Below are positions 34,400 to 43,822 of a stretch of DNA of 64,000 nucleotides, piece by piece. Origin of the DNA: Pseudopedobacter sp044361595 (GTDB taxonomy: Bacteria; Bacteroidota; Bacteroidia; Sphingobacteriales; Sphingobacteriaceae); the NCBI GenBank assembly GCA_044361595.1, contig JBIKIN010000013.1, positions 1 to 64,000 of the forward strand. The letters run 5' to 3'. The translations under genes and the position numbers were made by a program. Below the pieces are notes generated by a model, which worked only from the letters and a program-made list of their open reading frames with translations, did no database searches and had not been told where the DNA came from. Positions within the stretch are counted from its first letter, which is position 1. Each line of letters starts with the position of its first letter.

Positions 34400-37264
34400 T
34401 TATTTAACAACAAGCATCTTCATCACTTTTTCTTGGCCTTCAAAAGTCGTTCGGTAATAATATAATCCTGTTTTTAAATTTTGGCTATTGATCTCTATTT
34501 GATGATTTCCTTGTTTCAATTTACCTACAAAAACTTGAATTTGTTGCTTTCCTAAAATATCATAAACAGCAATATTTAATTGACCTATTTCAGGTAAATA
34601 AACATTTAGCTTGCTGCTGCCATTTGCTGGGTTTGGATAATTCTGCGACACGCTAAAAGCACTAAGTTTTGTATCATTCCCAATAGTTGTAAGCACTTGA
34701 TTATATTTTATTTGTGCAGCTAAAGCTGTCTGATTTAAATTGGGAAGATCATGACCTGCTAAAAATGCAAAAGCAATTTTCTTCGTTTGATTTGGAGCTA
34801 AATCAAAAGGTCCATATCCTATGGTGTAAGAAACATCTAATCCGTTAGGTAAACCTAAAGTAGTAGACTGAACCCCGCTAGAAAGTGCTTGAAACTTCTC
34901 TGAAATGGTAAAATTATTGTCGGCTAAAAAATCGTTAGCAACCTCGTAAGAATGAGGATAAAAATTTGCTTTTACGTTATTAGAAATAAGCTTTATACCA
35001 GCATAAGGCAAAATAGAATTTGGTTGATAGGTGTAAGCCATTTGCGTATTATTTTGATACGCTACAATATTTTTAGAAGAATTATCAATATCCCAATCGG
35101 CATAAAAACCACCATATAGATTGCTTAAATTGGCATTTGTAGTATTTATTAATTCATATTCGGCAATAATATATTGGTCATCGGGCGAGTCTTTATATGC
35201 AAAAACCTTGTTTTTAACCTTTATACCTAATGGATTAACGCTTAAGCTATCTTTAAAAATAGCCTCACCTAAGTAAGCGTAATTGGCATTTTCTATTTTT
35301 TTAACGCTTTGTATTTTACCAAAATGTTGATCGTAACCACCATTATTGCTTCTGGCATTATTAGAAACTCGATTACCAGCATTTCCTAGCATAAAAGATC
35401 CTTCGTAAAGAAGATTTTCGTCTTTATATATAAAACCTAATCCTTTGCTAGCATCATTACCACTATAACCTACCCTACCAATACTAGTGATGGTGCTATA
35501 AACCTTATTCACTGTTATATTCTGATAATCTTGATTTAAAGTTGTAGAAAAATACTCGAAATCTTGATAATTGAGGGTTGTATTACTATAATTTAATTTA
35601 AAATCTACCTTAAAATTCTCGGGTGTATTCGCTAAAACAACAACTTTAAAAGGACCAATAATTTTATTTTCATTCGTGTTAATGGTATTGATATTTAAAG
35701 TGCTATTCAATATTCTAACTTGTGTGAAGGTAGAGCTTAAGGTTACTGCTATATTGTTTGCACTTTGTAGGATATTTTTTAAATCGAAAAAATAAGAAAG
35801 TGTATCGCCAATAGAATAGGAATCAAATGTTTGACTCAAAATATTTATTTTCTGATTTTTAATAGCTGGCAAATTATTGTTATAGCTTAAGGCTCTAAAA
35901 GCATTTAATCGGCCTTTACCCAGTTGATCTTTATAGGCATTGTTTGCCCCGTTTGCATAAATATCATCTGAAGTTAACTTTAAAATCTCGGCTACTTGTA
36001 CGGCTGTTAAATTTGGGAATTTAGCCATAACCAATGCCACAGCACTAGAAACAATAGGCGATGCCATAGAAGTACCGCCTTTGATACCATACTTGTCACC
36101 ATTATTGGTACTCAGAATACTTGCACCCGGCGATGCAATACCCACATGGTAGCCATAACTAGAGCTGTTAGATTTAAAATCGGTACTGTTTACATTAGCT
36201 ACTGCCAAAACACCTTGGTACGCCGATGGAAAGATTGGTTCTAAAGAATTACTATTCCCGGCAGCTGCAACCACCAAACAATTTTTACTTAATGCGTAGT
36301 TAATAACATCTTGTCCAAAGGCGCCACCACCAGGACCACCCCAAGAACAATTAATGATTTTTGCTCCGTGGTCTACAGCGTAAATAATACCATCATAACC
36401 TCTATAAATGGCATTTGCATTATCGTCAGCACCTACTTTAACAATCATAAGTTTAGCATTTTGAGCTAAACTTGCTATACCCTTACTATTATTTGTAACT
36501 GCCGAAGCCAAGCCACTAACATGTACACCATGCTCACTGCTATCGGCAGTTACATCCGGATTGTTATCTTCTTTTAGATTACTTGCAGAAAGGCCTACAA
36601 AATCCCATCCTTTATAATTATCTACATATCCATCGTTATCATCATCAATACCATTTATGGGGTCATTTAAGTTTAAATAAATATTATCAGCCAAATCTTC
36701 GTGTTCTAAATCAGAGCCCGAATCTACAATGGCTATAATTATTCCATTGGCGTTTGGCTGTACACCCCAAGCTTGCGAGGCTTTAATGTTACTAAGGTAA
36801 TATTGACTATTACTCACATATGAAGGATCATTTGGATCTACAAGAGTGTAATAAATATATTTTGGCTCGGCATATTCCACATTTCTATTTTTCAATAGTA
36901 TAGTAATGGCTTCCTCTAACAAAATATTATTTTGATATTTTATTTCAAATACCCTATTTAATCCAATTTGATCTATACTTTGTTGAGTGGCCAAATCTTG
37001 TCTATTTGCTACCCCAGATTTGATAATTGGGTTAATAGCGCTTATAGATAAGCCTAAATCATTTATTGTAGCCGAAAGGCTATTAGTGGTTTTATCGCTA
37101 AAAGGAACATCTTTAAACTTTACAATGATGGTATTCTTAACAAAATGCTGTGAGTTAACATTCTTTGGCAATTTAAATGTTTGATTTTTTTGCAATTGCG
37201 CAAAAACAGCATGTACTAAAAACATAATTGTAAGCAGTAAAAAACCAAATCTTATTTTCATCAA
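34400..37264 (-). CDS. Secreted S8 (subtilisin-like) serine protease with T9SS type A sorting domain
   Basis: The 954-residue protein has a signal peptide (1-22), a propeptide region, and a subtilase domain with the complete triad D181 (VDSGSDLEHEDL), H245 (SSEHGVHVSG) and S399 (GGTSMASP), with the oxyanion N337. Residues 203-215 (NGIDDDNDGYVD) look like a calcium site. A long beta-rich region follows, and the last 80 residues form the type A C-terminal domain (QNYPNPANGSSKL; LKTGLYYYRT; MLVVK) recognised by the type IX secretion system. It is therefore exported to the cell surface or medium. The gene is monocistronic. Confidence 0.95.
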   Translation of the reverse strand: MMKIRFGFLLLTIMFLVHAVFAQLQKNQTFKLPKNVNSQHFVKNTIIVKFKDVPFSDKTTNSLSATINDLGLSISAINPIIKSGVANRQDLATQQSIDQIGLNRVFEIKYQNNILLEEAITILLKNRNVEYAEPKYIYYTLVDPNDPSYVSNSQYYLSNIKASQAWGVQPNANGIIIAIVDSGSDLEHEDLADNIYLNLNDPINGIDDDNDGYVDNYKGWDFVGLSASNLKEDNNPDVTADSSEHGVHVSGLASAVTNNSKGIASLAQNAKLMIVKVGADDNANAIYRGYDGIIYAVDHGAKIINCSWGGPGGGAFGQDVINYALSKNCLVVAAAGNSNSLEPIFPSAYQGVLAVANVNSTDFKSNSSSYGYHVGIASPGASILSTNNGDKYGIKGGTSMASPIVSSAVALVMAKFPNLTAVQVAEILKLTSDDIYANGANNAYKDQLGKGRLNAFRALSYNNNLPAIKNQKINILSQTFDSYSIGDTLSYFFDLKNILQSANNIAVTLSSTFTQVRILNSTLNINTINTNENKIIGPFKVVVLANTPENFKVDFKLNYSNTTLNYQDFEYFSTTLNQDYQNITVNKVYSTITSIGRVGYSGNDASKGLGFIYKDENLLYEGSFMLGNAGNRVSNNARSNNGGYDQHFGKIQSVKKIENANYAYLGEAIFKDSLSVNPLGIKVKNKVFAYKDSPDDQYIIAEYELINTTNANLSNLYGGFYADWDIDNSSKNIVAYQNNTQMAYTYQPNSILPYAGIKLISNNVKANFYPHSYEVANDFLADNNFTISEKFQALSSGVQSTTLGLPNGLDVSYTIGYGPFDLAPNQTKKIAFAFLAGHDLPNLNQTALAAQIKYNQVLTTIGNDTKLSAFSVSQNYPNPANGSSKLNVYLPEIGQLNIAVYDILGKQQIQVFVGKLKQGNHQIEINSQNLKTGLYYYRTTFEGQEKVMKMLVVK

Positions 37265-37498
37265 TAAAGCTTAATGTAATATATGAATATACGAATAAAA
37301 AATATGCTTGGGTTATTTTACAGATTTATGGAATTAATAAAAAATAGAAGTTTAAACACTTAAAAATTATTAATTAAAAAAAACACATTCACTAAAATTA
37401 TCAATTTATTAACATTTACTTAACTTCATTAAGAATATGATTAGTGATTAGTCATATTGCTAAATAAATGTTATACTAATGACATTTTCATGACAAAT

Positions 37499-37506
37499 TA
37501 TATTTG
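37499..37506 (+). promoter_or_regulatory. Possible -7 box in the 37.3-37.8 kb gap
   Basis: TATATTTG matches TAnnTTTG, without a good -33 box. Transcription would begin about 37513, just before two hairpins, and read towards the AraC-type gene. Confidence 0.35.
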
Positions 37507-37512
37507 GCATAG

Positions 37513-37640
37513 TGTTACCTTTACACCAAGTAATTCGGGGTGGTTCCCAGTTACTTTTTAAAATCCTATCATTTAATTTAGGTTTATAATTGGTTAGTTT
37601 AAGCTCCATCCTCCCCGTTTGGAGCTTAACTGTTTTATAA
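37513..37640 (+). ncRNA. Possible structured leader or small RNA upstream of the HMA-AraC gene
   Basis: The 522-base gap 37265-37786 has no open frame worth calling. After the possible -7 box it holds two hairpins: one near 37528-37556 (AGTAA/TTACT plus GGG/CCC pairing) followed by five T residues, and one with a perfect 10-bp stem, 37599-37608 with 37620-37629, and an 11-base C-rich loop. The loop CCCCG (37613-37617) can pair with CGGGG (37535-37539) of the first hairpin, so two alternative folds are possible. This is a structure-based suggestion only. The rest of the gap is AT-rich and featureless. Confidence 0.35.
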
Positions 37641-37786
37641 GCTTTTTGTAACTAAGATTTAGCTCAAAATTAATTTCATTATTCTATATTGTGTATCTAA
37701 TTTTAATCCTCAAATTTATTGATGCGTTTATTTCTTTGTTACTATTTAAGTAAAAGAAGCAGTCCTTTAATTATTAGCTAATTATA

Positions 37787-38347
37787 ATGAAGATTTTTAT
37801 CAAAAACATGGTTTGTAGCAGGTGTATTTTAATGGTTAAATCTGTTTTTGAAAATATAGGCATCAAGCCTATATCTATTGTACTAGGTGAAGTAGATATA
37901 GAAGAAAACTTAAACAAAAAACAGCATGAAGATCTTAACCATCAATTAAAAAATTTAGGTTTTGAAATTATAGATGATAAAAAAAGCAGGTTAATAGAAA
38001 AAATCAAGAATAGCATCATCACCATTATTCATCACCAGCCAGAAAAAATTCAAATCAATTTATCTAAAAACCTTTCAGAACAATTGACAATGGATTATTC
38101 GGCTATCAGTCAGCTATTTTCTCAAATTGAAGGTACTACCATAGAGCAATATTACATTTCACAAAAAATAGAAAGGGTAAAAGAACTCATTGTTTATGAT
38201 GAATTATCGCTCAAAGAAATAGCATTTCAGCTTGGTTATAGCAGTATTGCTTATTTATCAAACCAGTTTAAAAAAGTAACTGGCCTTACCCCCACTCATT
38301 TTAAAGCATTAAAAGAAAGTAAAAGACGCAACATTGAGGATATTTAA
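37787..38347 (+). CDS. HMA-like domain fused to AraC-type helix-turn-helix regulator
   Basis: The 186-residue protein starts with a ferredoxin-like domain of heavy-metal-associated type: residues 1-65 with NMVC10-S-R-C13 and a beta-alpha-beta-beta-alpha-beta pattern ending FEII. Residues 100-178 are an AraC HTH pair (LFSQIEGTTIEQYYIS; SLKEIAFQLGYSSIAYLSNQFKKVTGLTP). The CxxC in the metal loop suggests direct metal sensing, but in HMA proteins the loop is usually GMTCxxC, and here it is NMVCxxC. It is followed by an HMA-MauE membrane protein with its own promoter. Confidence 0.85.
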   Translation: MKIFIKNMVCSRCILMVKSVFENIGIKPISIVLGEVDIEENLNKKQHEDLNHQLKNLGFEIIDDKKSRLIEKIKNSIITIIHHQPEKIQINLSKNLSEQLTMDYSAISQLFSQIEGTTIEQYYISQKIERVKELIVYDELSLKEIAFQLGYSSIAYLSNQFKKVTGLTPTHFKALKESKRRNIEDI

Positions 38348-38377
38348 ATTTTACAATTATCATCCATAATTATACAA

Positions 38378-38406
38378 CTTGATTAATACCGCATAGGTTA
38401 ACTTTG
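38378..38406 (+). promoter_or_regulatory. Promoter of the HMA-MauE gene (-33 CTTG, -7 TAACTTTG)
   Basis: CTTG at 38378-38381 and TAACTTTG at 38399-38406 are separated by 17 bases, close to the Bacteroidota consensus. Transcription would start about 38412, leaving a leader of about 13 bases. The adjacent AraC-type regulator is the natural candidate to act on it. Confidence 0.5.
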
Positions 38407-38424
38407 TTGTATTAATTTAAAATC

Positions 38425-39159
38425 ATGAAACAAACTATTCAAATATCAGGCATGACTTGCCAAGGCTGTAAAGCAAAAGTTAATTTTTTACTATCAAAAA
38501 TTGATGGTGTAAATAATATTGATATTGATTTAGAAACCGGTGAAGCTAGTTTAGAAATCGATAAGAAAATTAATAATCAGGAAATCAAGAATGCGCTTAT
38601 AGAGTATCCAAAATATCAGCTAATAGAAAAAGAAGTTATTAAAGCAACTCCTTTTATCAATGAACTTGAGGAGCAAAAATCGTGGGTACAAACCTATAAA
38701 CCTATTCTTATTATTTTTGGTTATGTAAGTATAATATCAATTATAGCAGGTTTACAAAGCCCAAACTTTGACATAATGATAGCCATGAGAATTTTTATGG
38801 CTGGCTTCTTCATCACATTCTCTTTCTTTAAAATGTTAGACCTAACCGGCTTTGCACAAAGTTATGCCATGTATGATATTGTTGCTCAAAAATTTAAAGC
38901 TTGGGGATATATTTATGCTTTTATAGAATTGGGTCTAGGTGTTGCATTTATAACTAACTTTTATCCATACTTCACCAATATATTTACTGCAATTATCATG
39001 TCTATAAGCATCATTGGAGTTTTAACAAGTGTATTGAATAAGAGAAAAATTCAATGTGCATGTTTAGGAGCGGTTTTTAACCTACCAATGAGTACTGTAA
39101 CCATTATAGAAGACGCTTTGATGATTGTTATGAGTATAGCTATGCTTTGGATGATGTAA
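38425..39159 (+). CDS. HMA-domain membrane protein of the MauE/DoxX type
   Basis: The 244-residue protein combines an N-terminal heavy-metal domain (residues 1-66, GMTC12-QG-C15 motif) with a four-helix membrane domain (about 90-244) of the MauE/DoxX-like kind. The membrane part has the MauE-type KMLDLTGFAQSYAMYDIVA segment, and two cysteines lie in KRKIQCACLGAVFNLPMS. MauE relatives take part in electron or thiol transfer and cofactor maturation. The HMA fusion suggests a role in metal trafficking. No transporter of known type is present. It probably forms a module with the preceding regulator. Confidence 0.87.
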   Translation: MKQTIQISGMTCQGCKAKVNFLLSKIDGVNNIDIDLETGEASLEIDKKINNQEIKNALIEYPKYQLIEKEVIKATPFINELEEQKSWVQTYKPILIIFGYVSIISIIAGLQSPNFDIMIAMRIFMAGFFITFSFFKMLDLTGFAQSYAMYDIVAQKFKAWGYIYAFIELGLGVAFITNFYPYFTNIFTAIIMSISIIGVLTSVLNKRKIQCACLGAVFNLPMSTVTIIEDALMIVMSIAMLWMM

Positions 39160-39244
39160 TAATAATGAGGTTATAAAATTGGCGAAATTTGGTTTTCGCA
39201 TTAAACAATTTATTATTTACATTAGTTTATAAATAACATACCTG

Positions 39245-40738
39245 ATGCTAAAACTACTTACAGCCGCACAAACTAAAGAGGTTGATAATTTTACCATTAT
39301 TAACGAGCCAATTCGTTCATCAGAATTAATGGAAAGAGCTGCGAAAGCGCTTTCTAAGGTTTTAATGGAAAAATTTCCTAACAGAAAAAATAAGATATTA
39401 ATATTTTGTGGTAAAGGGAATAATGGTGGCGATGGCTTAGCCATAGCTAGACTATTAATAGACGAAGGTTATCATGAAATTAAAACCTATATAGCAGATT
39501 TCGCAACAAATTCTTCAGAAGATTTCGAATATAACTTGGAGCGTTTACAATTAAAAGATGGCCTAATTTATTACATCAAAAATATCGAAGATATAGACTA
39601 TGAGGATACTGACTTGGTTATTGACGCACTTTTAGGCTCTGGCTTAAACAAACCACTTAGTGGCGATTGGGAAAAACTAATTAGAAAAATAAACAATCTA
39701 TCGGGGTATAAAATTTCTGTGGATATTCCCACTGGGATGCCCTGCGAAGGCGAGTTATTCAATAACGTTATCATTAAATCAGATTATACCATTACGTTTC
39801 AACGACCAAAACTTAACTTTTTACTTCCAATTTCTAGTCCGTATATTAAAGAATGGAAGGTAGTAAATATTGGTTTAAACGAAAACTATATCCAAAGTGC
39901 TACTTCTCCATATTATTGGTTTTGGAAAGGTGATGTTCAAAACTACATTAAACCTAGACAACCATTTGAGCATAAGGGTCTTTTAGGCCATGCCTTAATT
40001 ATAGCTGGCGCTGACGAAACCATGGGAGCCGCTCTTTTATGTACAGAGGCTTGTCATAAAAGTGGAGCTGGCTTAACAACCGCACTAATTCCTCATGATG
40101 GATTAAGAGCTTTGAATGCTCGTATTCCTGAAGCTATGTACGCAAACCGAGATCAATTAAATTCAATAGATTGGTCTAAATTTAAAGCTTTAGCTATTGG
40201 ACCTGGTTTAGGAACCGATGAAGAAGCTTTAAATATTTTAAAAACTACGCTCACTCACTTTAAAAACCCTATTGTAATTGATGCCGATGCTATTAATCTA
40301 ATTGCAAAAAATCCCGAATTATTAGATAATATCTCTCCAAATTCTGTTTTCACTCCTCACATGAAAGAATTTGATAGGTTATTTGGTACTCATGAAAGCT
40401 GGTGGGAGCGCATATCTACCGCCATACAAAAAGCAGTTAAACATCAAGTTTACATTGTATTAAAGAATAGATATACCATGATTTTTACCCCACAAGGGAT
40501 ATGTTATTTTAATTCCTCGGGCTCACCAGCTATGGCAAGTGGCGGCATGGGAGATGTTTTAACCGGAATGATTACGAGTATGATTGTACAAGGATATACT
40601 GTAGAAAAAGCAGTTCAATTGGCTGTATTTAGTCATGGCTACTCAGGCGAACAACTTGCTCAGAAAATGTACATAGTTTCTGCAACTAGTCTTATTAAAA
40701 ATATACCTTACATTTTAAGAGAGTTACTTCCTAAATAA
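39245..40738 (+). CDS. nnr: Bifunctional NAD(P)HX epimerase/dehydratase
   Basis: The 497-residue protein repairs hydrated NADH and NADPH. Residues 1-215 are the YjeF_N epimerase domain (FCGKGNNGGDGLAIARLL near residue 57, IDALLGSGL near 123, SVDIPTGMP near 158). Residues 230-497 are the ADP-dependent dehydratase, a ribokinase-like fold with GPGLGTDEEA near 319, PIVIDADAIN near 343 and the ASGGMGDVLTGMI motif near 434. Both domains look complete. It is followed 11 bases later by an FMN-binding split-barrel oxidase gene. Confidence 0.95.
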   Translation: MLKLLTAAQTKEVDNFTIINEPIRSSELMERAAKALSKVLMEKFPNRKNKILIFCGKGNNGGDGLAIARLLIDEGYHEIKTYIADFATNSSEDFEYNLERLQLKDGLIYYIKNIEDIDYEDTDLVIDALLGSGLNKPLSGDWEKLIRKINNLSGYKISVDIPTGMPCEGELFNNVIIKSDYTITFQRPKLNFLLPISSPYIKEWKVVNIGLNENYIQSATSPYYWFWKGDVQNYIKPRQPFEHKGLLGHALIIAGADETMGAALLCTEACHKSGAGLTTALIPHDGLRALNARIPEAMYANRDQLNSIDWSKFKALAIGPGLGTDEEALNILKTTLTHFKNPIVIDADAINLIAKNPELLDNISPNSVFTPHMKEFDRLFGTHESWWERISTAIQKAVKHQVYIVLKNRYTMIFTPQGICYFNSSGSPAMASGGMGDVLTGMITSMIVQGYTVEKAVQLAVFSHGYSGEQLAQKMYIVSATSLIKNIPYILRELLPK

Positions 40739-40749
40739 TTAATTCATTT

Positions 40750-41370
40750 ATGCTTGATTTTAATCTAACAAACGAATCAGAATTTACATTAGAAAATACT
40801 TATAACGATTGCTGGGAAAGAATATATGCAGGTTCTAAATCAGCCAAACATTCTTTTCACTTGGTTACTTTAAGCACAATTGATGTAAATGAGCCCGCAA
40901 TTAGAACAGTTGTTTTAAGAGAAGTAAATCCCATTGAAAAAACTTTAAACATTCATACAGATTATCGTTCACCAAAGGTGAAACAAATACAAGATAACCC
41001 GATGGTAGCAATCCTACTGTATGATTTTGAATCTAGAATACAAATTAGATTAAAGGCAAAGGCAACTGTACATTATAAAGATGATGTTTGCAAAAACGCA
41101 TGGAATAAATCTAGGTTAGAAAGCAAAAGATGTTATTTAGCAATGTCCTCGCCATCTTCTCGCATTGATTTCCCTGATGATGGTTTACCCAAAAATTTAA
41201 GTGTTAAAGATTTAACTGAAGATAATGTACAACCAGGATTTGAAAATTTTGTGGTTATTAAATCAATAGTAACCGAGTTAGACTGGTTATATTTAAACCA
41301 TAAAGGGCACCGAAGAGCCCTTTATAAAATTTCAAATACTGATTTGGAAATGAATTGGATACTTCCTTAA
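40750..41370 (+). CDS. FMN-binding split-barrel protein (pyridoxamine 5'-phosphate oxidase-like)
   Basis: The 206-residue protein is of the PNPOx-like superfamily: FHLVTLSTIDVNEPAIRTVVLRE (residues 37-59), IHTDYRSPKVKQIQDNP, AILLYDFESRIQIRLKAKA and a C-terminal block ending NHKGHRRALYKI. It resembles the Alr4036/Pyridox_oxase_2 group more than canonical PdxH, whose RKxxEIE and substrate arginine patterns are not evident, so the vitamin B6 function is uncertain. It probably forms an operon with the NAD(P)HX repair gene. Its stop overlaps the stop of the convergent anti-sigma gene by 4 bases. Confidence 0.85.
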   Translation: MLDFNLTNESEFTLENTYNDCWERIYAGSKSAKHSFHLVTLSTIDVNEPAIRTVVLREVNPIEKTLNIHTDYRSPKVKQIQDNPMVAILLYDFESRIQIRLKAKATVHYKDDVCKNAWNKSRLESKRCYLAMSSPSSRIDFPDDGLPKNLSVKDLTEDNVQPGFENFVVIKSIVTELDWLYLNHKGHRRALYKISNTDLEMNWILP

Positions 41371-42224
41371 ATAGCACCCATTACCATCATTTGATCTAGC
41401 GTAGGGTTTTTACTTCCGCCTTTAGGCTCTAGAGTAACTGCAAAAGCTTGTGCTTTAGCAATAGATTTCATGTCTTTAAAACCTACACCGTTACCTTCGG
41501 CATCAAATACGCCTAAATCTACTGGTACACCATCTACTAATGCCCAAAGCTGATATTGGTGTTCTGCATCTGTTGCCGGCATTTTCATCGACTTTAAATC
41601 TAAACTTACTTTTTGATCTTTAGCGTTAAAGGCAATAATCATTTTAGAGTCTGGTGAATTTGGCGTACCAGCCAAATTCACAAATTTATTATCCGGATTA
41701 GTATAAACACCAATAGCTTGATTTCCAATTTCTACCTGTTTATCTAAATAATTAACCTGATTAGCAAAATTTTGGTTAGAACTTTGCAATTGGGCTACTT
41801 GCTCTTTATAATTATTTAAATTGTTTGATAAGTTAACTATAGCTATCACACTAACCAATAATAAGGCTAAACATGCAGCTAAGCTGTATTTATAAAAGTT
41901 TAAATTTTTATTAGACATAGAAACAACTTTCACTCCACTTACATGATTTGCAGTTTCAGTTTCCTCACTTGCAAAAGTGATTGCATTTAAAAATTTAGCT
42001 TTTTGACTTTCATTTGGGTTTGCTGCTAATTTTAAAGCAACTCCTTCCATGGCTAACTCAATTTCTTTTAATTCTGTTGTTATTTCTGGATAAAGACTGG
42101 CCATCTTTTCCACCTGAAGTCTTTCTTCTACAGAAAGATCTCCTATAACGTAGAGTTCTAAAACTCCTGACTCTATATATTCTTTGATATTTTCCACCTT
42201 ATTTAAAATATTTTCGTAATTCAA
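41367..42224 (-). CDS. RskA-like anti-sigma factor
   Basis: The 285-residue protein has an N-terminal cytoplasmic anti-sigma domain (IESGVLELYVIGDLSVEERLQVEKM), one membrane helix at about residues 112-132, a coiled-coil-prone stretch (140-165), and a C-terminal RskA domain (LVDGVPVDLGVFDAEGNGVGFKDM; FAVTLEPKGGSKNPTLDQMMVMGAI). Proteins of this layout hold SigK-type sigma factors at the membrane. The zinc HxxxCxxC motif is absent, as in RskA. It overlaps the upstream sigma gene by 26 bases and is translationally coupled. Confidence 0.92.
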   Translation of the reverse strand: MNYENILNKVENIKEYIESGVLELYVIGDLSVEERLQVEKMASLYPEITTELKEIELAMEGVALKLAANPNESQKAKFLNAITFASEETETANHVSGVKVVSMSNKNLNFYKYSLAACLALLLVSVIAIVNLSNNLNNYKEQVAQLQSSNQNFANQVNYLDKQVEIGNQAIGVYTNPDNKFVNLAGTPNSPDSKMIIAFNAKDQKVSLDLKSMKMPATDAEHQYQLWALVDGVPVDLGVFDAEGNGVGFKDMKSIAKAQAFAVTLEPKGGSKNPTLDQMMVMGAI

Positions 42225-42750
42225 TAATACCCATACGCAACCTAGTTTTAACAGTTCCTAACGGAATAGCTAATTCTTCAGATACTTCTACATGGGTATA
42301 CCCCTGAAAATAAATCTTTTCAACAACCACTTGCTGATCTGGCTTTAGCTTCTTTAATAAGTCCTTTACACCCAAATGCTCGGGCCTATACTCTGTATTT
42401 CTTTGTATGTCTATGGTATGTACGTGGTTTTCTAAATCTTGGTTTTTAGAATGGTTTCTAAAGTCTTTAGACCTTACTTTATCAATAGACAAGTTGCGTA
42501 CAACGTTACACATCCAAGTAAATAAACGTCCTTTAGATGCATCATACTGCTGTATCGAGTGCCAAATTTTAACCAATCCTTCTTGCAAAACATCTTCTGC
42601 AATTTCGTCATCGGTAATTACTCGTTTAATAATCCCCAGTAAACTTCCAGAATACATGCTGTAGAGTGCCTCTGCACCTATCCTACTTTGAGATTTTAGA
42701 GCAGCAACTAATTCATGCTCTTCTAATTTATTTTTTCCTGTTACGTTCAA
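42199..42750 (-). CDS. ECF RNA polymerase sigma factor (SigK-like)
   Basis: The 183-residue sigma factor has region 2 (EDVLQEGLVKIWHSIQQYD; RLFTWMCNVVRNLSIDKVRSK) and region 4 (KLKPDQQVVVEKIYFQGYTHVEVSEEL; IPLGTVKTRLRMGIIELRKYF). The G-YTHVEVSEEL and PLGTVKTRLR segments resemble SigK-type ECF factors. It is coupled to an RskA-like anti-sigma factor, so its activity is expected to be controlled at the membrane. It lies 26 bases after lipA on the same strand, which could let it be co-transcribed with lipA. Confidence 0.94.
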   Translation of the reverse strand: MNVTGKNKLEEHELVAALKSQSRIGAEALYSMYSGSLLGIIKRVITDDEIAEDVLQEGLVKIWHSIQQYDASKGRLFTWMCNVVRNLSIDKVRSKDFRNHSKNQDLENHVHTIDIQRNTEYRPEHLGVKDLLKKLKPDQQVVVEKIYFQGYTHVEVSEELAIPLGTVKTRLRMGIIELRKYFK

Positions 42751-42776
42751 TTGATTTGTAAATTAATCTAATAAAA

Positions 42777-43655
42777 TTAGAAATCAAATAAATGCTTCTC
42801 TGCATGATAAGAAGAACGCACCAAAGGACCGCTTTCTACATATTTGAAACCCATTTCTCTACCCTTTTCTTTATAAAAAGCAAACTGATCTGGATGGATC
42901 CAATCTATCACCGGGTGATGATTTTTAGTAGGTTGCATATATTGGCCTATGGTTAAAACATGTACACCAGCACCTTTTAAATCTTGCATGGTTTCTAAAA
43001 CGTCTGATTCTTGCTCGCCTAAACCAAGCATAATACCAGATTTTGTGCGTAACCCAAAATCAGAAATACGCTTTAAGCACTCCATACTTCTATCGTACTT
43101 TGCTTGTATTCTAACCTCTTTGGTTAACCTGCGTACAGTTTCTATATTATGCGATATCACCTCGGGCTTTTCTTCGCAAACACGGTATAAATTATCCCAA
43201 ACACCTTTAAAATCAGGAATTAAAGTTTCCATGGTAGTTTGCGGACTCTCTCTTCTGATCGCTTTAATGGTCTCTGCCCAAATAATAGAACCCCCATCTT
43301 TTAAATCGTCTCTATCTACCGAGGTAATTACGGCATGCTTCACATTCATCAACTTAATAGAATTTGCCACTCGGTTAGGTTCGTCAGTATCCACGGCTAA
43401 AGGTCTTCCCGTAGCAACGGCACAAAATGAACAAGAACGGGTACAAATATTACCTAAAATCATAAAGGTAGCTGTACCAGCACCCCAACATTCGCCCATA
43501 TTAGGGCAATTTCCACTCTCGCAAATGGTATGTAATTTATGCTCATCAACCAAAGAACGCACATGTGCATATTCTTTTCCAATAGGTAATCTCACACGTA
43601 ACCAATCTGGTTTTCTTTGTGTTTGAGTTGCCGAAATAACAGGAAGTTCAATCAT
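42777..43655 (-). CDS. lipA: Lipoyl synthase
   Basis: The 292-residue radical SAM enzyme inserts sulfur into octanoyl groups to make lipoate. It has the auxiliary cluster cysteines C45, C50 and C56 (ICESGNCPNMGECW), the radical SAM cluster C71-TRS-C75-SF-C78, and the C-terminal RSSYHAE serine ligand. The ATG 43653-43655 gives the usual MIELPVIS-type start. It lies first in a same-strand cluster with the SigK/RskA pair. The conserved length suggests a complete gene. Confidence 0.97.
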   Translation of the reverse strand: MIELPVISATQTQRKPDWLRVRLPIGKEYAHVRSLVDEHKLHTICESGNCPNMGECWGAGTATFMILGNICTRSCSFCAVATGRPLAVDTDEPNRVANSIKLMNVKHAVITSVDRDDLKDGGSIIWAETIKAIRRESPQTTMETLIPDFKGVWDNLYRVCEEKPEVISHNIETVRRLTKEVRIQAKYDRSMECLKRISDFGLRTKSGIMLGLGEQESDVLETMQDLKGAGVHVLTIGQYMQPTKNHHPVIDWIHPDQFAFYKEKGREMGFKYVESGPLVRSSYHAEKHLFDF

Positions 43656-43822
43656 GCTGTAAAAATAGGGATTGTTTCTTTAAAAACACATTTAGTGATT
43701 TAAAGTTTTACCATGCAAAAATCAAATTTTACTTAAATATAAAAGACCTTAAAGTTTAGCAATCAAATTTCAGCTTTAGTGACTTATGATGACACTTTAG
43801 CATTGGGTTTTTAGCTTTAGAA

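Noticed and set aside
42949..43626. Plus-strand frame of 225 codons opposite lipA
   Set aside because: It is the shadow of a complete lipoyl synthase with all cluster cysteines. Such long antisense frames arise from codon bias.
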